NCBI RefSeq assembly: GCF_900110415.1
Contig: NZ_FODR01000020.1
Location: forward strand, 1 to 64,000
DNA: 64,000 nucleotides
Direction of reading: 5' to 3'
Source: Mucilaginibacter sp. OK283
GTDB lineage: Bacteria > Bacteroidota > Bacteroidia > Sphingobacteriales > Sphingobacteriaceae
How positions within the stretch are numbered: the stretch's first letter is position 1; every line of letters starts with the position of its first letter. A program made the position numbers and the translations under genes. The notes beneath the pieces are model-generated. The model searched no databases and was not told where the DNA came from. It saw nothing but the letters and a program-made list of their open reading frames with translations. This document shows, in pieces, positions 1 through 9,612 of the stretch.

Positions 1-335
1 CTAATATACTAATAATCAATATTTTAATCAATATTTCAAAGAACTTAATTCTAAAGCCACTGTTGGCTTGTTTAGTTGTGCAACAGTCACCGCAGGTGAA
101 GAGAGGGTGGCGGGCGTAGCCTCGCCGGGTGAGTCTTAGCCAGCGTTAAAAGCCAATGTTTGTGTAAATATTAAATATGTCAAGGATGACAGGGCTTTTA
201 TTTTTGAAGATAACTTCCCCTTCAGAATCTGCCGATTTTACTATTGCTTATAGGCTGGCCCACTCCTGAAAATTTGACTTTTATGTATGAGGGAGCCACT
301 TTATTCCTGTAGATTTATAAAAAATCCAATAATTA
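1..335. other. Intergenic stretch without a recognised gene
   Basis: No convincing coding sequence was found before the acetyltransferase at 336. Positions 88-147 hold one arm of a dispersed repeat that recurs as an inverted pair near 52.5 kb. The rest is AT-rich, with no recognised promoter, RNA gene or terminator. Confidence 0.6.
88..147 (+). repeat. Single arm of dispersed palindromic repeat (copy 1)
   Basis: The stretch begins ACCGCAGGTGAAGAGAGGGTG, continues through a GC-rich block, and ends with GGGTGAGTCTTAG. The same start and end motifs occur in the right arm of the inverted repeat at 52471-52649. Here only one arm is present, so it may be a half element or a degenerate copy. No coding potential was seen. 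Confidence 0.75.
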
Positions 336-935
336 ATGATCTCTCATTTTGACACAGCAGTTAACTATACTTTAGAAGACGACAAGGTATTACTACGCCC
401 TTTACAAGCCGATGATCTTGAAAACCTGCTCCCGTTTGCTATTAATGAACCCACCACCTGGCGATACTCCAACGTAAGCGCCAAATATGAGGACGGCATG
501 CGCCGTTATGTTGATGACGCCCTCAAAGCCCGCGCAGAAGGCCGCGAATATCCTTTTATAGTGATTGACAAGCAAACCGGCCAATATGCCGGCAGCACCC
601 GTTATTACGATATACAGCCTAAACTAAACTCGCTTCAGCTGGGCTATACCTGGTATGGAGAAAAATTCAGGGGTACGGGTTTAAATAAACATTGCAAATT
701 TTTGTTGTTGCAATTCGCGTTCGAAGAATTGAATATGATGCGGGTTGAATTCCGGGCCGATGCGCGTAACGAACGCAGCATTGCCGCCATGAAAAGCATA
801 GGCTGCCAGGTTGAAGGCATTTTACGCAGCAACATGCCCCTGGAAGATGGTGGCAGGCGCGACTCCATCATACTGAGTATTTTAAAAGATGAATGGGAAA
901 GCGGGGTTAAGGAAAGGCTAAAGGGGAAGCTGTGA
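336..935 (+). CDS. GNAT family N-acetyltransferase, RimJ/RimL-like
   Basis: A 199-aa cytoplasmic protein of the GNAT fold, expected to transfer acetyl from acetyl-CoA to an amine. The N-terminal block (L20-R22, then the P-F-x-x-N-E-P region) and the core with Y110-W-Y-G-x-x-F-R-G-T-G-L-N match the RimJ/RimL-type acetyl-CoA-binding loop. This is followed by the typical R-x-x-x-R-A-D-x-x-N-x-x-S-x-x-A-M-x-x-I-G and E-G-I-L-R segments. Length is normal for the family. The substrate could be a ribosomal-protein N-terminus or a small molecule; the sequence does not decide. It is a single gene, convergent with the broken peptidase gene downstream. Confidence 0.85.
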   Translation: MISHFDTAVNYTLEDDKVLLRPLQADDLENLLPFAINEPTTWRYSNVSAKYEDGMRRYVDDALKARAEGREYPFIVIDKQTGQYAGSTRYYDIQPKLNSLQLGYTWYGEKFRGTGLNKHCKFLLLQFAFEELNMMRVEFRADARNERSIAAMKSIGCQVEGILRSNMPLEDGGRRDSIILSILKDEWESGVKERLKGKL

Positions 936-965
936 TATTAAGCTAAATACATAAATAACCCAATT

Positions 966-1046
966 AAATATCGAACACCGAATTTTGAATATCGAATAAT
1001 GAATTTACTTCATCATTCTACATTGGTTATCCGGCGTTCGATATTA
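966..1046. repeat. Imperfect palindrome between convergent genes
   Basis: Outer arms at 967-980 (AATATCGAACACCG) and 1032-1045 (CGGCGTTCGATATT) pair at 13 of 14 positions. An inner pair, GAATAATGAA and TTCATCATTC, pairs with one mismatch. It sits between the convergent acetyltransferase and peptidase genes. It may act as a two-way terminator, or be one of the palindromic intergenic repeats common in Sphingobacteriaceae. Confidence 0.65.
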
Positions 1047-1051
1047 TTATT

Positions 1052-3368
1052 CTACTTTACCACATTCCTCGGATCTGTTTTCGATTTCAACACATATTCA
1101 TGCGGCGGCTCTACACCTAACAGATTTTTCACAAAGTAATCCCAGCGACGGCGCATCATGTAGGGCGAGTAAGGGCCATAACCGTGCTGGCTGTTTGGGA
1201 AAACTACCAGATCATAGTCTTTATTAGCTTTTTCAAGTGCCTCAACCACCAGCATGGTATTGTACGGCGGTACGTTATTATCCATTAAACCGTGGGCCAG
1301 CATTAGCTTGCCTTTTAAGTTTTTGGCATACGTTTCATTGGCGTGGGCGGCATAATCGGAGTTTGATACCAGGCCGTCATACCGTTCGCCCCAGTCATCC
1401 TCGTAGTTGCGGTTATCATGGTTGCCCGATTCGGAGATGCCCACCTTAAAGAAATCGGGGTAGCGGAACATGGCCGCAGCCGTTGCAAAGCCACCGCCCG
1501 AGTGTCCCCAGATGCCTACTTTATTGGTATCTATGGGATATTGTTTTGATAACTGCCTGATACCTGCAATCTGATCGGGCAAAGTATTTTCAGACATATC
1601 TCCGTAGCTCATGTCATGGTAACTTTTTGAACGCAGCGGGTTACTGGTACCTTCAATTACTACCACAATAAAACCAAGCTCGGCCAGTGATTGATTATCA
1701 CCCCTTGAAGCCACAAACGACCAGCTGCCTACGCTCCCGCCCCGGGTATATGTAATCAATAACCGGGTATTTTTTGCTGGCATCCATATTGGTCGGCGTA
1801 AAAATAAGTCCGTAAATATCGGTTTTGCCATCACCTGCAATTAATTTAACCGGGGTTGGCGCTTTCCAGCCGGTAGCGGTTAGCCTTGATACATCGGCTT
1901 TTTCCAGGTTGGTTATCAGCTTGCCATCCATGCCGCGTAAAACGGTAACCGGCGGAACGTCTGGTTTAGAGTAGCTGTCAACAAAATAACCGCCACCTGG
2001 CGATAGGGTAATGTTATGGTTGCCTTCTTCGGGCGTAAGCACGGTAAAATGCTTACCATCAAACCCCGCTTTACATAACTGGCTGTAATATGGGTTTTCC
2101 TTTTCAAGGCCACCGGCAATAAAATAAACCGTGCGGGTTTTCTCGTCAACCTTCAATAGCCTGGTTACTACAAAATCGCCTTTGGTAATTTGATTTTTGA
2201 CTTTACCGGTAGCTGCATCGTACAGATACAAATGGCCCCAGTTGTCGCGCTCAGAAAACCAGATGATCTCGTTGGTTTTGGGCAAAAACTTCCAGTTAAT
2301 AGCGCCCCAGCCCGATTCGTACTGAGTTTTCACGGTTTCTTCAAAAACCTCTTTAACGGCGCCAGTTGCTGCATCGGCAATGCGGAATTTCTCGTTTTTA
2401 TGATCGCGCGAGGTGGATACAAAGGCCAGTTTCGAAGCATCGGAGCTCCAATCCACATCATCAAATGTGCCGCTACTGCTGATGTCGTCGCTCAGCGTAG
2501 CGCGGTGTGCATCAGGGGGTACCTGCAGGGTAATTACTTTAGGATGGTCTACTTCAATAATCACCCTGGTTATCATTGCAATTTCATCGCCCGGCAAAGG
2601 GTATTTCCATTGCTTTAATACCGGTTTGCCCACATTGGTGGTAACCAGGTACATATCGCTTACCTTACGCTGATCCTGCTTAAAGGTGGCTATCTTCTTT
2701 GAATCGGGCGACCAGCGTAAAATTGCCGCGTCGGAGTTTTGCCAGCCGGCATTATCTGTAGCGTAGCCAAAATCTTTAATACCATCGGTAGTTAGCTGGC
2801 TTTGGCTGCCTGTTTTTGTATCGCGCACCCAAAGGTTATAGTCTTTGATATAGGCTGCCCGGTTGCCGTCTGGCGATAATACTTCTTCTGTTTTGCCCCT
2901 GCGTCCGCCAGGCTGCATGCGGCCCCGTTCCGGTTCCGCCCCGGCAGTAACCAGGTCTGTGGTCAGGTCATACTGCCAGTGTTTATCGGCTGCCGTAAAC
3001 ATTATTTTTTTTCCATCTGCCGGGAAACTGATGGTTTGAAAAGGCAGCATATTGCCATCGTATTTGTTGCCCGAAGCCGCTGACAGCAGTTGGGCCAGTT
3101 TTTGATGGTCAAAGGCCGCTTCGCGTGTTTTCTTAACAGGGTCAACCAATACAAATTCGCTCCCTTGTGCGGTGAGTACACGGTACCAGAATTTATCGCC
3201 TGGTAACCAGTTAGGCCTTACATCGGCCCGGTCAACAAACGGGGCGGTATTGTAGGTCATAAAACTTTCGGCATGTTCATAGTCCTTTGTGGTTAAGGTG
3301 CTACCCTGCTGGGCATACGCCGACATAACCCAGGCAAACGCCGGAATGGTGAGTAAATATTTATTCAT
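1052..3368 (-). pseudogene. S9 family peptidase (DPP-IV-like), frameshifted
   Basis: The gene encodes an exported prolyl-oligopeptidase-family enzyme in two frames. The 5' part starts at M-N-K-Y-L-L (3368), has a signal peptide ending near A-Y-A-Q, and carries the DPP-IV N-terminal beta-propeller. It reads into Y-I-Y-P-G, then leaves frame near 1740 and stops at about 1698. The 3' part continues in another frame from G-S-V-G-S-W-S-F to the natural end. It contains the nucleophile motif G-H-S-G-G-G, the acid in H-G-L-M-D-N-N and the histidine in S-Q-H-G-Y-G. All three catalytic residues therefore survive but are separated by the shift. From memory, relatives have P-Q-T after Y-P-G; a deletion of 5 or 8 bases, or one extra base, in this GC-rich spot would explain it. 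A sequencing or assembly error is possible. Confidence 0.85.
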
Positions 3369-3600
3369 GAGTGTCAACTTATGTTTAAAGCGCAAATTAA
3401 TGCTTTTTTTTATTTGAGCATGTTTAAAGATTGTTACAGAGCGGGAGAACAGAGGCAAGAGTCAGGAATCAAGTTAAGACTTTTGGCTGACTGGATAGGA
3501 CAGCGTGAATAAAGGAGTAAGTTTTTCAAAAGGGCGTGCCGGTCATTAGAAAAATAACAACCGACAGATTTTTACCAAACAGGGCGTAATTGGCAAACAA

Positions 3601-4629
3601 CTACTGAGGGCCGGTTTCCATATCGGCGCTGTATACACCCATTTTGGCGGCACTATTGCAAGCAGCGCGGTGTACTAATGCACGTTGGGCTGCAACAATG
3701 TTATCATCATTACCCTTCCAAAGCTCCAGCGCTGGTTGTTGTATCGCTCTCGAGAAAGAAAAAGTAAGCACCCAGGGCATTACATCGCCAAAGCGGGTGT
3801 GCATACGATTTAACCTTTCGGAAGCAAGCGCTGCCTGTTGGCCGCCCGAAAGGAAGGCTATGCCAGGTACCGATGCAGGTACGGTTTTTAAGAAGCATTT
3901 AATGGTTGCTTCGGCCACTTCGTCTAAACCCGGCTTTTCGGGGCTATTTTCGCCCGGCAATATCATATTAGGTTTCAGGATAATGCCTTCCAGGTCGACC
4001 CGGTGCTGGTACAAGGCGTTAAATAGGGCATGTATTACCTCGGTAGTAACCTCGGCACATTTTTGGAGCGAATGATCGCCATCCATCACTACTTCGGGCT
4101 CCACAATGGGTACCAAACCGGCTTCCTGGCAAAACATGGCGTAACGGGCAAGGGTGTAAGCATTTGCCTTTATACAGGTTGGCGACGGGATATCGGCGCC
4201 TATAGTGATAACAGCCCGCCATTTGGCAAAACGGGCGCCCATTTTATAGTAGTTCTTCAAACGGTCGCCCAGGCCATCCAGCCCTTCGGTTATCTTTTCG
4301 CCGGGAAAACCAGCCATAGGTATAGCGCCTTCATCAACTTTAATACCCGGAATTATCCCTTTGTGCTTTAAAATATCTATGAACAGCGTGCCATCGGCAG
4401 TACTTTGCTTTATGGTCTCATCAAACAGGATCGCCCCGCTAATGTATTCCTCCAACCCTGGCGCGTTTACAATCAGATCACGGTATTTGCGGCGATATTC
4501 TTCAGTTTGTGGGATGCCCAGTTCCTGGAAACGCTTGTTACAGGTGGCAGTGCTTTCGTCCATGGCCAGCAAACCTTTGTTGCCTTGCATCAGTTGGTAA
4601 GCAATGGTTTTTAATGTCGAGGTATCCAT
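3601..4629 (-). CDS. Fructose-bisphosphate aldolase, class I
   Basis: A cytoplasmic glycolytic/gluconeogenic enzyme that splits fructose 1,6-bisphosphate into DHAP and glyceraldehyde 3-phosphate through a Schiff base. Seen: G-K-G-L-L-A-M-D-E-S near the N-terminus, the W-R-A-V-I block, the E-P-E-V motif, and the Schiff-base lysine in G-I-I-L-K-P-N (about residue 219 from this start), followed by the C-terminal S-G-G-Q-Q motif. Its 342 residues fit the class I family. An in-frame start 9 codons upstream (4656) exists, but M-D-T-S-T-L-K begins like known homologues, so I chose it. The gene is alone between a 231-bp gap and a 370-bp leader. Confidence 0.93.
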   Translation of the reverse strand: MDTSTLKTIAYQLMQGNKGLLAMDESTATCNKRFQELGIPQTEEYRRKYRDLIVNAPGLEEYISGAILFDETIKQSTADGTLFIDILKHKGIIPGIKVDEGAIPMAGFPGEKITEGLDGLGDRLKNYYKMGARFAKWRAVITIGADIPSPTCIKANAYTLARYAMFCQEAGLVPIVEPEVVMDGDHSLQKCAEVTTEVIHALFNALYQHRVDLEGIILKPNMILPGENSPEKPGLDEVAEATIKCFLKTVPASVPGIAFLSGGQQAALASERLNRMHTRFGDVMPWVLTFSFSRAIQQPALELWKGNDDNIVAAQRALVHRAACNSAAKMGVYSADMETGPQ

Positions 4630-4999
4630 AATCATCCTTGTGTTAAGCAGGTACAATAACTAACACTAATAGAGCCCGACTTGTTTTATAATTGAGAACA
4701 TGCTGTTTTATTTGACACGATATTTACCTGCGTAAGTGTCCCGTTCGTAAATATGACCCGTTGATGCCGGAAAAAACGGTTACAATAAATGTCATTAATT
4801 GATGATCGAATATATTGGCCAGCAACAGGCACAAATATTTGGATGCTAAATTGGGCGATGATTTTAGTGTTAACCATGATAAAATATAAAATATTGATTA
4901 TTAAATACTTATAAATAAAATATCTAAAATATGTTAAGTTATGTTAACCCAATTGGATGCGTTTACCCTGCGTTTACAGCCAAGTTTGTCGTACAGCCT
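4630..4999. other. Intergenic leader of the aldolase gene, no gene seen
   Basis: This 370-bp AT-rich stretch lies between the aldolase start and the end of the CocE-type hydrolase, both on the minus strand. I found no convincing gene, hairpin terminator or Fnr-like site. It should contain the aldolase promoter, but no clear TAnnTTTG element stands out. Confidence 0.5.
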
Positions 5000-6727
5000 T
5001 CATTTTGATACCGGCACATCGATATAACTACTGTTGTACCATTTTACTTTAAGTGGTGTTTTGGCGTCGTTAACATTTTCCTGGCTTACTTCTTTACCGG
5101 TGCCGTAGTTAACCTGGCAAAAATTGTTTTTGTTTACGTTGATAATCACCAGCAGGCGGCTGCCTTTACGCAGTTGCCTGCTTATCACCTTTGTATTTGA
5201 AAACGGTAGCGTTGTTATTTTGCCCGGCTGCAGCAGTTTACGGTTGGTAATGTCCCACGAATAGCTGGCCCGCCCCAAAAAGTAGGTAAGCTCAAAATAT
5301 TCGCCGTTGGGCATCACTTCATAAAGTACTACACTATAGTCAAAATCCTTTTTGTTTATAGCAGCCGTGATTTGCCCAAGGAAGGCGCCGTTCACAATAA
5401 GTGGTTGTTTTAAACTGTCGCTTATAAAGGTAAACCCGTTGCTGTAAACATCTTTTTGAATAATAGGGAACGGATATGCGTAGTTATTGGATGTAGTGCG
5501 ATCGGCAAAGTCAACTTTCTGTTCAAGGTATGCCGGTTTAACCGGCTTTTGGGGAGATAACCTAAACCCATCATCCTTTTTTACATTACTCAGGTAAAGC
5601 CGAATCATGCTTTGGTACATTTTATCAAGGGACGGCGCATGGTCCCAGCGGTTGGCACCCATAACCTCGTAATTGATCCTGTCTTTGATAATGGCAGGCT
5701 TTTTACCTTGTTTCATGATATAATCAAACCATTCAAAAGTAATTGCTTTGGTGTTGATGATAGCTACCGAATCAACCTTGTAGTCCCGCAAAACAGGTTC
5801 GCCTCCCCTTTGTGCGCCAAAATGGTCGTACGGGCCAAGTACCAGGTAATAGTCGGCTCTGGGGTTGTATTTGGCCAACTGGCGCAGGTAATATAAGCCG
5901 GATGTTTGCCCGTCGTCATAATAACCATCAAAAGCCAGCACCGGGATATTGATTTTTTCAAATTCCTTACCGTATGGGATCATAGCTTGCCAGTATTTAT
6001 CAAAACCGGGGTGCTTAAGCCATCGCTGCAGCCACTTATTAGGCGCATGGTCAACACTATCAATTTTGTTATAGGCAGCTCCGCTTTGGTACCAGTTTTC
6101 ATTTAAATTACGCCAGCGCTGCTGGTTATTGTAAGTAGCGGTATCCAGGTATTTATTATTGCTTACGTAAAAGGCCCAGCCATAATTGGCGTTAATAAAC
6201 ACATTGTTTTCCATAGGCAGCCCCATACCCGGAATTGCCGAAACATAGGGTACAATGGTTTTGAGCGCGGGATGCACCTTATATTTTAAACCAGCCCATT
6301 GCGCAAAACCTGAATAGCTCCCCCCATACATTCCCACTTTGCCATTGCTCCAGCTTTGTTTGCTTATCCAGTCAATCACCCAATAAACATCTTCGGCATC
6401 GTGCTCATAAGGAACTATCTCTTCGGGGCTTAAACGCTTGCCACGCACATCGGCCACTATGCCCGCATAACCACGATCGGCAGCGTATTTGGCTTCAAGC
6501 AAACTTCTTTTAGTATCCGAGTAAATAAAAAACAACAGCGCTGCAGGTTGGGGCCCGGCCACATCGCGCCGGCGCACAGCAACAGCCGATAACGTATGCC
6601 CCTGCGGGGTTTTAATAAGCACGCTATCATTAATAATATACTTTTCCACATCAGCATCAGCCGATTTTTGGGCAAAAAGAGTTGCCCCCTGGCTTATTAA
6701 AGCCAGTAATAACATTAGTTTTTTCAT
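5000..6727 (-). CDS. CocE/NonD family alpha/beta hydrolase (X-Pro dipeptidyl-peptidase-like)
   Basis: A 575-aa exported serine hydrolase. A signal peptide covers residues 1-19 (cleavage near F-A-Q). The alpha/beta-hydrolase domain has the nucleophile elbow G-G-S137-Y-S-G, typical of the G-x-S-Y-x-G signature of cocaine esterase and X-Pro dipeptidyl peptidases. Acid and base candidates are the Asp of F-D-G-Y-Y-D-D and the His of G-P-Y-D-H-F-G. The C-terminal half (from about 400) is the jelly-roll PepX_C domain. Substrates could be acyl esters, amides or beta-lactam-like bonds; the sequence does not discriminate. It is a single gene with a 135-bp gap to the next minus-strand operon. Confidence 0.85.
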   Translation of the reverse strand: MKKLMLLLALISQGATLFAQKSADADVEKYIINDSVLIKTPQGHTLSAVAVRRRDVAGPQPAALLFFIYSDTKRSLLEAKYAADRGYAGIVADVRGKRLSPEEIVPYEHDAEDVYWVIDWISKQSWSNGKVGMYGGSYSGFAQWAGLKYKVHPALKTIVPYVSAIPGMGLPMENNVFINANYGWAFYVSNNKYLDTATYNNQQRWRNLNENWYQSGAAYNKIDSVDHAPNKWLQRWLKHPGFDKYWQAMIPYGKEFEKINIPVLAFDGYYDDGQTSGLYYLRQLAKYNPRADYYLVLGPYDHFGAQRGGEPVLRDYKVDSVAIINTKAITFEWFDYIMKQGKKPAIIKDRINYEVMGANRWDHAPSLDKMYQSMIRLYLSNVKKDDGFRLSPQKPVKPAYLEQKVDFADRTTSNNYAYPFPIIQKDVYSNGFTFISDSLKQPLIVNGAFLGQITAAINKKDFDYSVVLYEVMPNGEYFELTYFLGRASYSWDITNRKLLQPGKITTLPFSNTKVISRQLRKGSRLLVIINVNKNNFCQVNYGTGKEVSQENVNDAKTPLKVKWYNSSYIDVPVSK

Positions 6728-6862
6728 GTTTATTTTTTAGTTTATGGTGAGCAAAAGCAGAAAGCTTTTTTTGTATTAACAGTTGTTATTTATTGGTAAT
6801 TAATTACAATCCGGCCTTTTGCCTTTCAGTTTTATCCTTTCACCTATTCCTTACATCGGGCT

Positions 6863-7561
6863 TTAAGCCTTCAGCTTCCCCTTAAACTTTACGGATTGCC
6901 TTTCCGACACTTCAACCACCTGCCCGGTTTTTAAACTGATGCTCAGCTTTCCGCCCGGCAGATGGTTAATTTGATCAATATAGTTTTGGTTGATGATTTG
7001 TGCGCGGTTTACCCTGAAAAACGTTGCGGCGTCTAACCTTTCTTCCATCAGGTTTAGTGAGCGTTTCAGGAATGTTTTTTTATCACCAAAATATAATACC
7101 GCGTAATTATCCATCGATTCAATCAGGTGAATTTCATTTACCTTTAAAAGATAACATTTGCCGCCATCTTTTATAAAAATCTGCCTGTTATCCGTGGTTG
7201 TGTTTAGCTTAACCCTCGCCTTTTCCATAGCTTTGGCAAAACGCTCATCACGGATAGGTTTTACCAAATAATCGAGGGCGTCAGCTTCAAACGCTTTTAC
7301 AGCATATTGATCAAAGGCGGTAGTAAAAATAATTTCGGGCACGGTGTCAAGCATTTCTAACAAGTCGAACCCCGATTTTTCGGGCATTTGCACATCAAGG
7401 AATATCAATTGAGGTTGATGCTCTTGTATTAAAAGCTTTGCATCATCGGCATTTGCCGCCTCGGCAACAATTTCAACATCATCATAATAGCCCAGCATTG
7501 TTCTTACCTCTTCGCGGGCAAGCCGTTCGTCGTCCACAATAATTATCTTTATCTTTTTCAT
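6863..7561 (-). CDS. LytTR-type response regulator
   Basis: A 232-aa two-component response regulator. The receiver domain (1-120) has the acidic pair D10-D11, phospho-acceptor D56 in I-F-L-D-V-Q-M-P, and the conserved lysine in L-V-K-P. The C-terminal LytTR DNA-binding domain (about 130-230) includes the motif F-F-R-V-N-R-A-Q-I-I-N. The gene follows the histidine kinase with a 4-base overlap, so the two form a cognate pair. No adjacent target gene is evident; the CocE-type hydrolase downstream is a possible one. Confidence 0.93.
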   Translation of the reverse strand: MKKIKIIIVDDERLAREEVRTMLGYYDDVEIVAEAANADDAKLLIQEHQPQLIFLDVQMPEKSGFDLLEMLDTVPEIIFTTAFDQYAVKAFEADALDYLVKPIRDERFAKAMEKARVKLNTTTDNRQIFIKDGGKCYLLKVNEIHLIESMDNYAVLYFGDKKTFLKRSLNLMEERLDAATFFRVNRAQIINQNYIDQINHLPGGKLSISLKTGQVVEVSERQSVKFKGKLKA

Positions 7562-8640
7562 GATGCCGGTATAATGATGGTTGATGAAACTTTATCGCCA
7601 TATACCTCCTCCATTACAAAACTGGCCTGGTTTTGATATTGCAATAGTAAACGGTCTTTTAGGTTTTTTAAACCAAGGCCATGCTGGTTACCTGCAGCAG
7701 TGAGCCGGCCTGGGTTTAAAACGGCAATGCGTATTTTTCCGTCGGTGTTTTTGATTGTTATTTTAATTTCACCTCCCGCTTTCTGATGTGCAATGCCATG
7801 TTTAATGGCATTTTCAACCAAAGTTTGAATACTTAGCGGAGGTATCAAACAGTGTTCTATCCCCTCTTCCATATCAATGGCAAACTGCAATCTTTCTTCA
7901 AAACGGATTTTTTCAAGTTCCAGGTAATCATTAACCAAACTAACCTCGTCATGTAATGATATAAGCCTTGCATTATCGCCATACAAAGTGGCGCGCAGCA
8001 AATCGGACAGTAAATCTATCGCGCGCCGCGCTTTTACCGGGTTGGTAGCAGTTAATGCTTTAACACTATTGAGGGAGTTAAAAAAGAAATGCGGATTAAG
8101 CTGTGCCGATAGTTGCTGCATTTGCGCATCGCGGGCAACTACCTGTAAACGGGCATTATCGGTGGCCGTGCCAATCTCCATCAGGGCATAATGGTACAGG
8201 TGAAAAGCCAGCACCCAAATGGCCATAAGCCTGATACCGGTCGCCAACAGCACCAGGTAATTTTGACGAAAAAACAACCCAAAGCTTTCACTGTAAGCAA
8301 ATGTGAAATAATAGCGGGCTATGTACAGTTTAACAGTAACCAGCAGCATGTAGCAGATACCCATTAAAAGCACAGCCGGAATAAGGCGCGCAGGCATATT
8401 TTGCACTTTTAAACGGGTGAAGTTAAACCTATGCGCAAAGCGATAATAAGCATGGGTAATCAGGATGCCAATACCAAGATCAAGCACAAAATGAAACAGT
8501 GCGAGCGTGTAACTATATTGCCCGCTATGGCCGCCGGTATACATTTGTATCCAGGCCGAAAATCCCCAGAACAAACCAGCTAATGACCAGCCAATGAGCT
8601 GGCACGACCAATATAACGATATGCTTTTTTGCTGTTTCAC
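7558..8640 (-). CDS. LytS/YehU-type sensor histidine kinase
   Basis: A membrane histidine kinase of the His_kinase (LytS) class. Four hydrophobic segments fill the first half, followed by a short coiled region. The phospho-acceptor lies in Q-L-N-P-H-F-F-F-N-S-L-N, and the HATPase_c domain carries E-N-A-I-K-H-G and G-L-G-L-K-N. No ATG occurs before the first membrane segment. I chose the GTG at 8640, which gives M-K-Q-Q-K; a TTG at 8676 would add 12 residues. It is translationally coupled to the LytTR regulator. The input signal is unknown, because the sensor is only membrane helices with no recognised ligand domain. Confidence 0.88.
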   Translation of the reverse strand: MKQQKSISLYWSCQLIGWSLAGLFWGFSAWIQMYTGGHSGQYSYTLALFHFVLDLGIGILITHAYYRFAHRFNFTRLKVQNMPARLIPAVLLMGICYMLLVTVKLYIARYYFTFAYSESFGLFFRQNYLVLLATGIRLMAIWVLAFHLYHYALMEIGTATDNARLQVVARDAQMQQLSAQLNPHFFFNSLNSVKALTATNPVKARRAIDLLSDLLRATLYGDNARLISLHDEVSLVNDYLELEKIRFEERLQFAIDMEEGIEHCLIPPLSIQTLVENAIKHGIAHQKAGGEIKITIKNTDGKIRIAVLNPGRLTAAGNQHGLGLKNLKDRLLLQYQNQASFVMEEVYGDKVSSTIIIPAS

Positions 8641-8987
8641 TGTTGTCTTGTCTGGCTTAACAAAACAAACCAACAAAAACTATTTGGTAATATAAAGCGA
8701 AAATACATAGGCGCAGCCGTTTGGGGACGAACGGGAATTTCAAGTTAATCTTTGGCTTTCCCGGCCAGTTTACAGCGTAGGCGACGAAGCTTTTACATTT
8801 TTAACTTAACGATTTTGAGGGCGAAAGCCTGGCAAACCTGCTGTTAACCAATAGCTTCCCATTTAATAAACTCCGATACGCGGCCTCAATCAAAAAAAAA
8901 ATTCTTTTTTTTAGCTAATAATATAAAACGAAACCGATATTCGTTGGTTAATGAGTAACTTTAAATCTAAATAAAGCATTAAAGCTA
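8641..8987. other. Intergenic region between divergent kinase and RRM genes
   Basis: This gap of about 345 bp must hold promoters for both directions. A complementary pair GGCTTTC and GAAAGCC is visible (about 8751 and 8822), but the spacing is too wide for a simple terminator. A TAACTTTA box (8956-8963), resembling the Bacteroidota -7 element TAnnTTTG, lies 25 bp before the RRM start. No gene was found. Confidence 0.4.
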
Positions 8988-9386
8988 ATGGTGAAATTAT
9001 TTGTCGGCGGATTCCCTTTGGACATGACAGAACTTGATCTGGTTAAGATAATTAACTTGCACGGGGAAGTGAGTACGATTAAAATAGTACGGGATAAAAA
9101 AACGAGAATTTGTAAAGGTTATGCCTTTTTAGAGATGAAGGACCGCGAAGGCGCCGAAAACGCTGTGATTGCTTTAGACGGCACCCCTATGGGCGACCGA
9201 ACCCTGAATGTAAAAATAAACGAAGAAAATGCAGTAAAACCGCCACCACCCAAAAGGAGTTTCGGAGGTTATAGCAGTAATACTAACCGCAGTAGTAGCG
9301 GTAGCAGCTACGGCAAAAGTAACAGCAGCTATAAAAGACCTGCCGACGACACGCCAAAAGCCAAAAGGCCAAGAAGAGCAATATAA
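8988..9386 (+). CDS. RRM-domain RNA-binding protein
   Basis: A 132-aa protein with one RNA-recognition motif (residues 3-80) and a basic, Ser/Gly-rich tail (81-132). RNP2 is L-F-V-G-G-F (4-9) and RNP1 is K-G-Y-A-F-L-E-M (43-50), so the aromatic RNA-stacking positions are kept. The tail contains runs of S, G, N and K and ends in K-A-K-R-P-R-R, probably disordered and nucleic-acid binding. Bacteroidota and cyanobacteria carry such small RRM proteins, often linked to cold response. No partner gene is next to it. The cellular target is not deducible. Confidence 0.9.
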   Translation: MVKLFVGGFPLDMTELDLVKIINLHGEVSTIKIVRDKKTRICKGYAFLEMKDREGAENAVIALDGTPMGDRTLNVKINEENAVKPPPPKRSFGGYSSNTNRSSSGSSYGKSNSSYKRPADDTPKAKRPRRAI

Positions 9387-9612
9387 AATACATCCTATAG
9401 CTTTGGATTAGGGATGCAATTTTTTAAGCCGGGGTACAATATTGATTTTAATGGTGTAGCTTGATGGCTATGCCGCTTAAAATTGATTAAGCAAGTCTTT
9501 TCGTCAGCCTTTATTCTTTTCGATTTTGAATCAAGAAACCACAGTTACGTTATTATCATATTGAATAACAGGGTTATGCAGCCCGTCTGTCTTTGTAATC
9601 TGTTGCCGGCGC

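Noticed and set aside
4686..4877. 63-codon open frame upstream of the aldolase gene
   Set aside because: No recognisable domain, AT-rich leader composition and no neighbour support.
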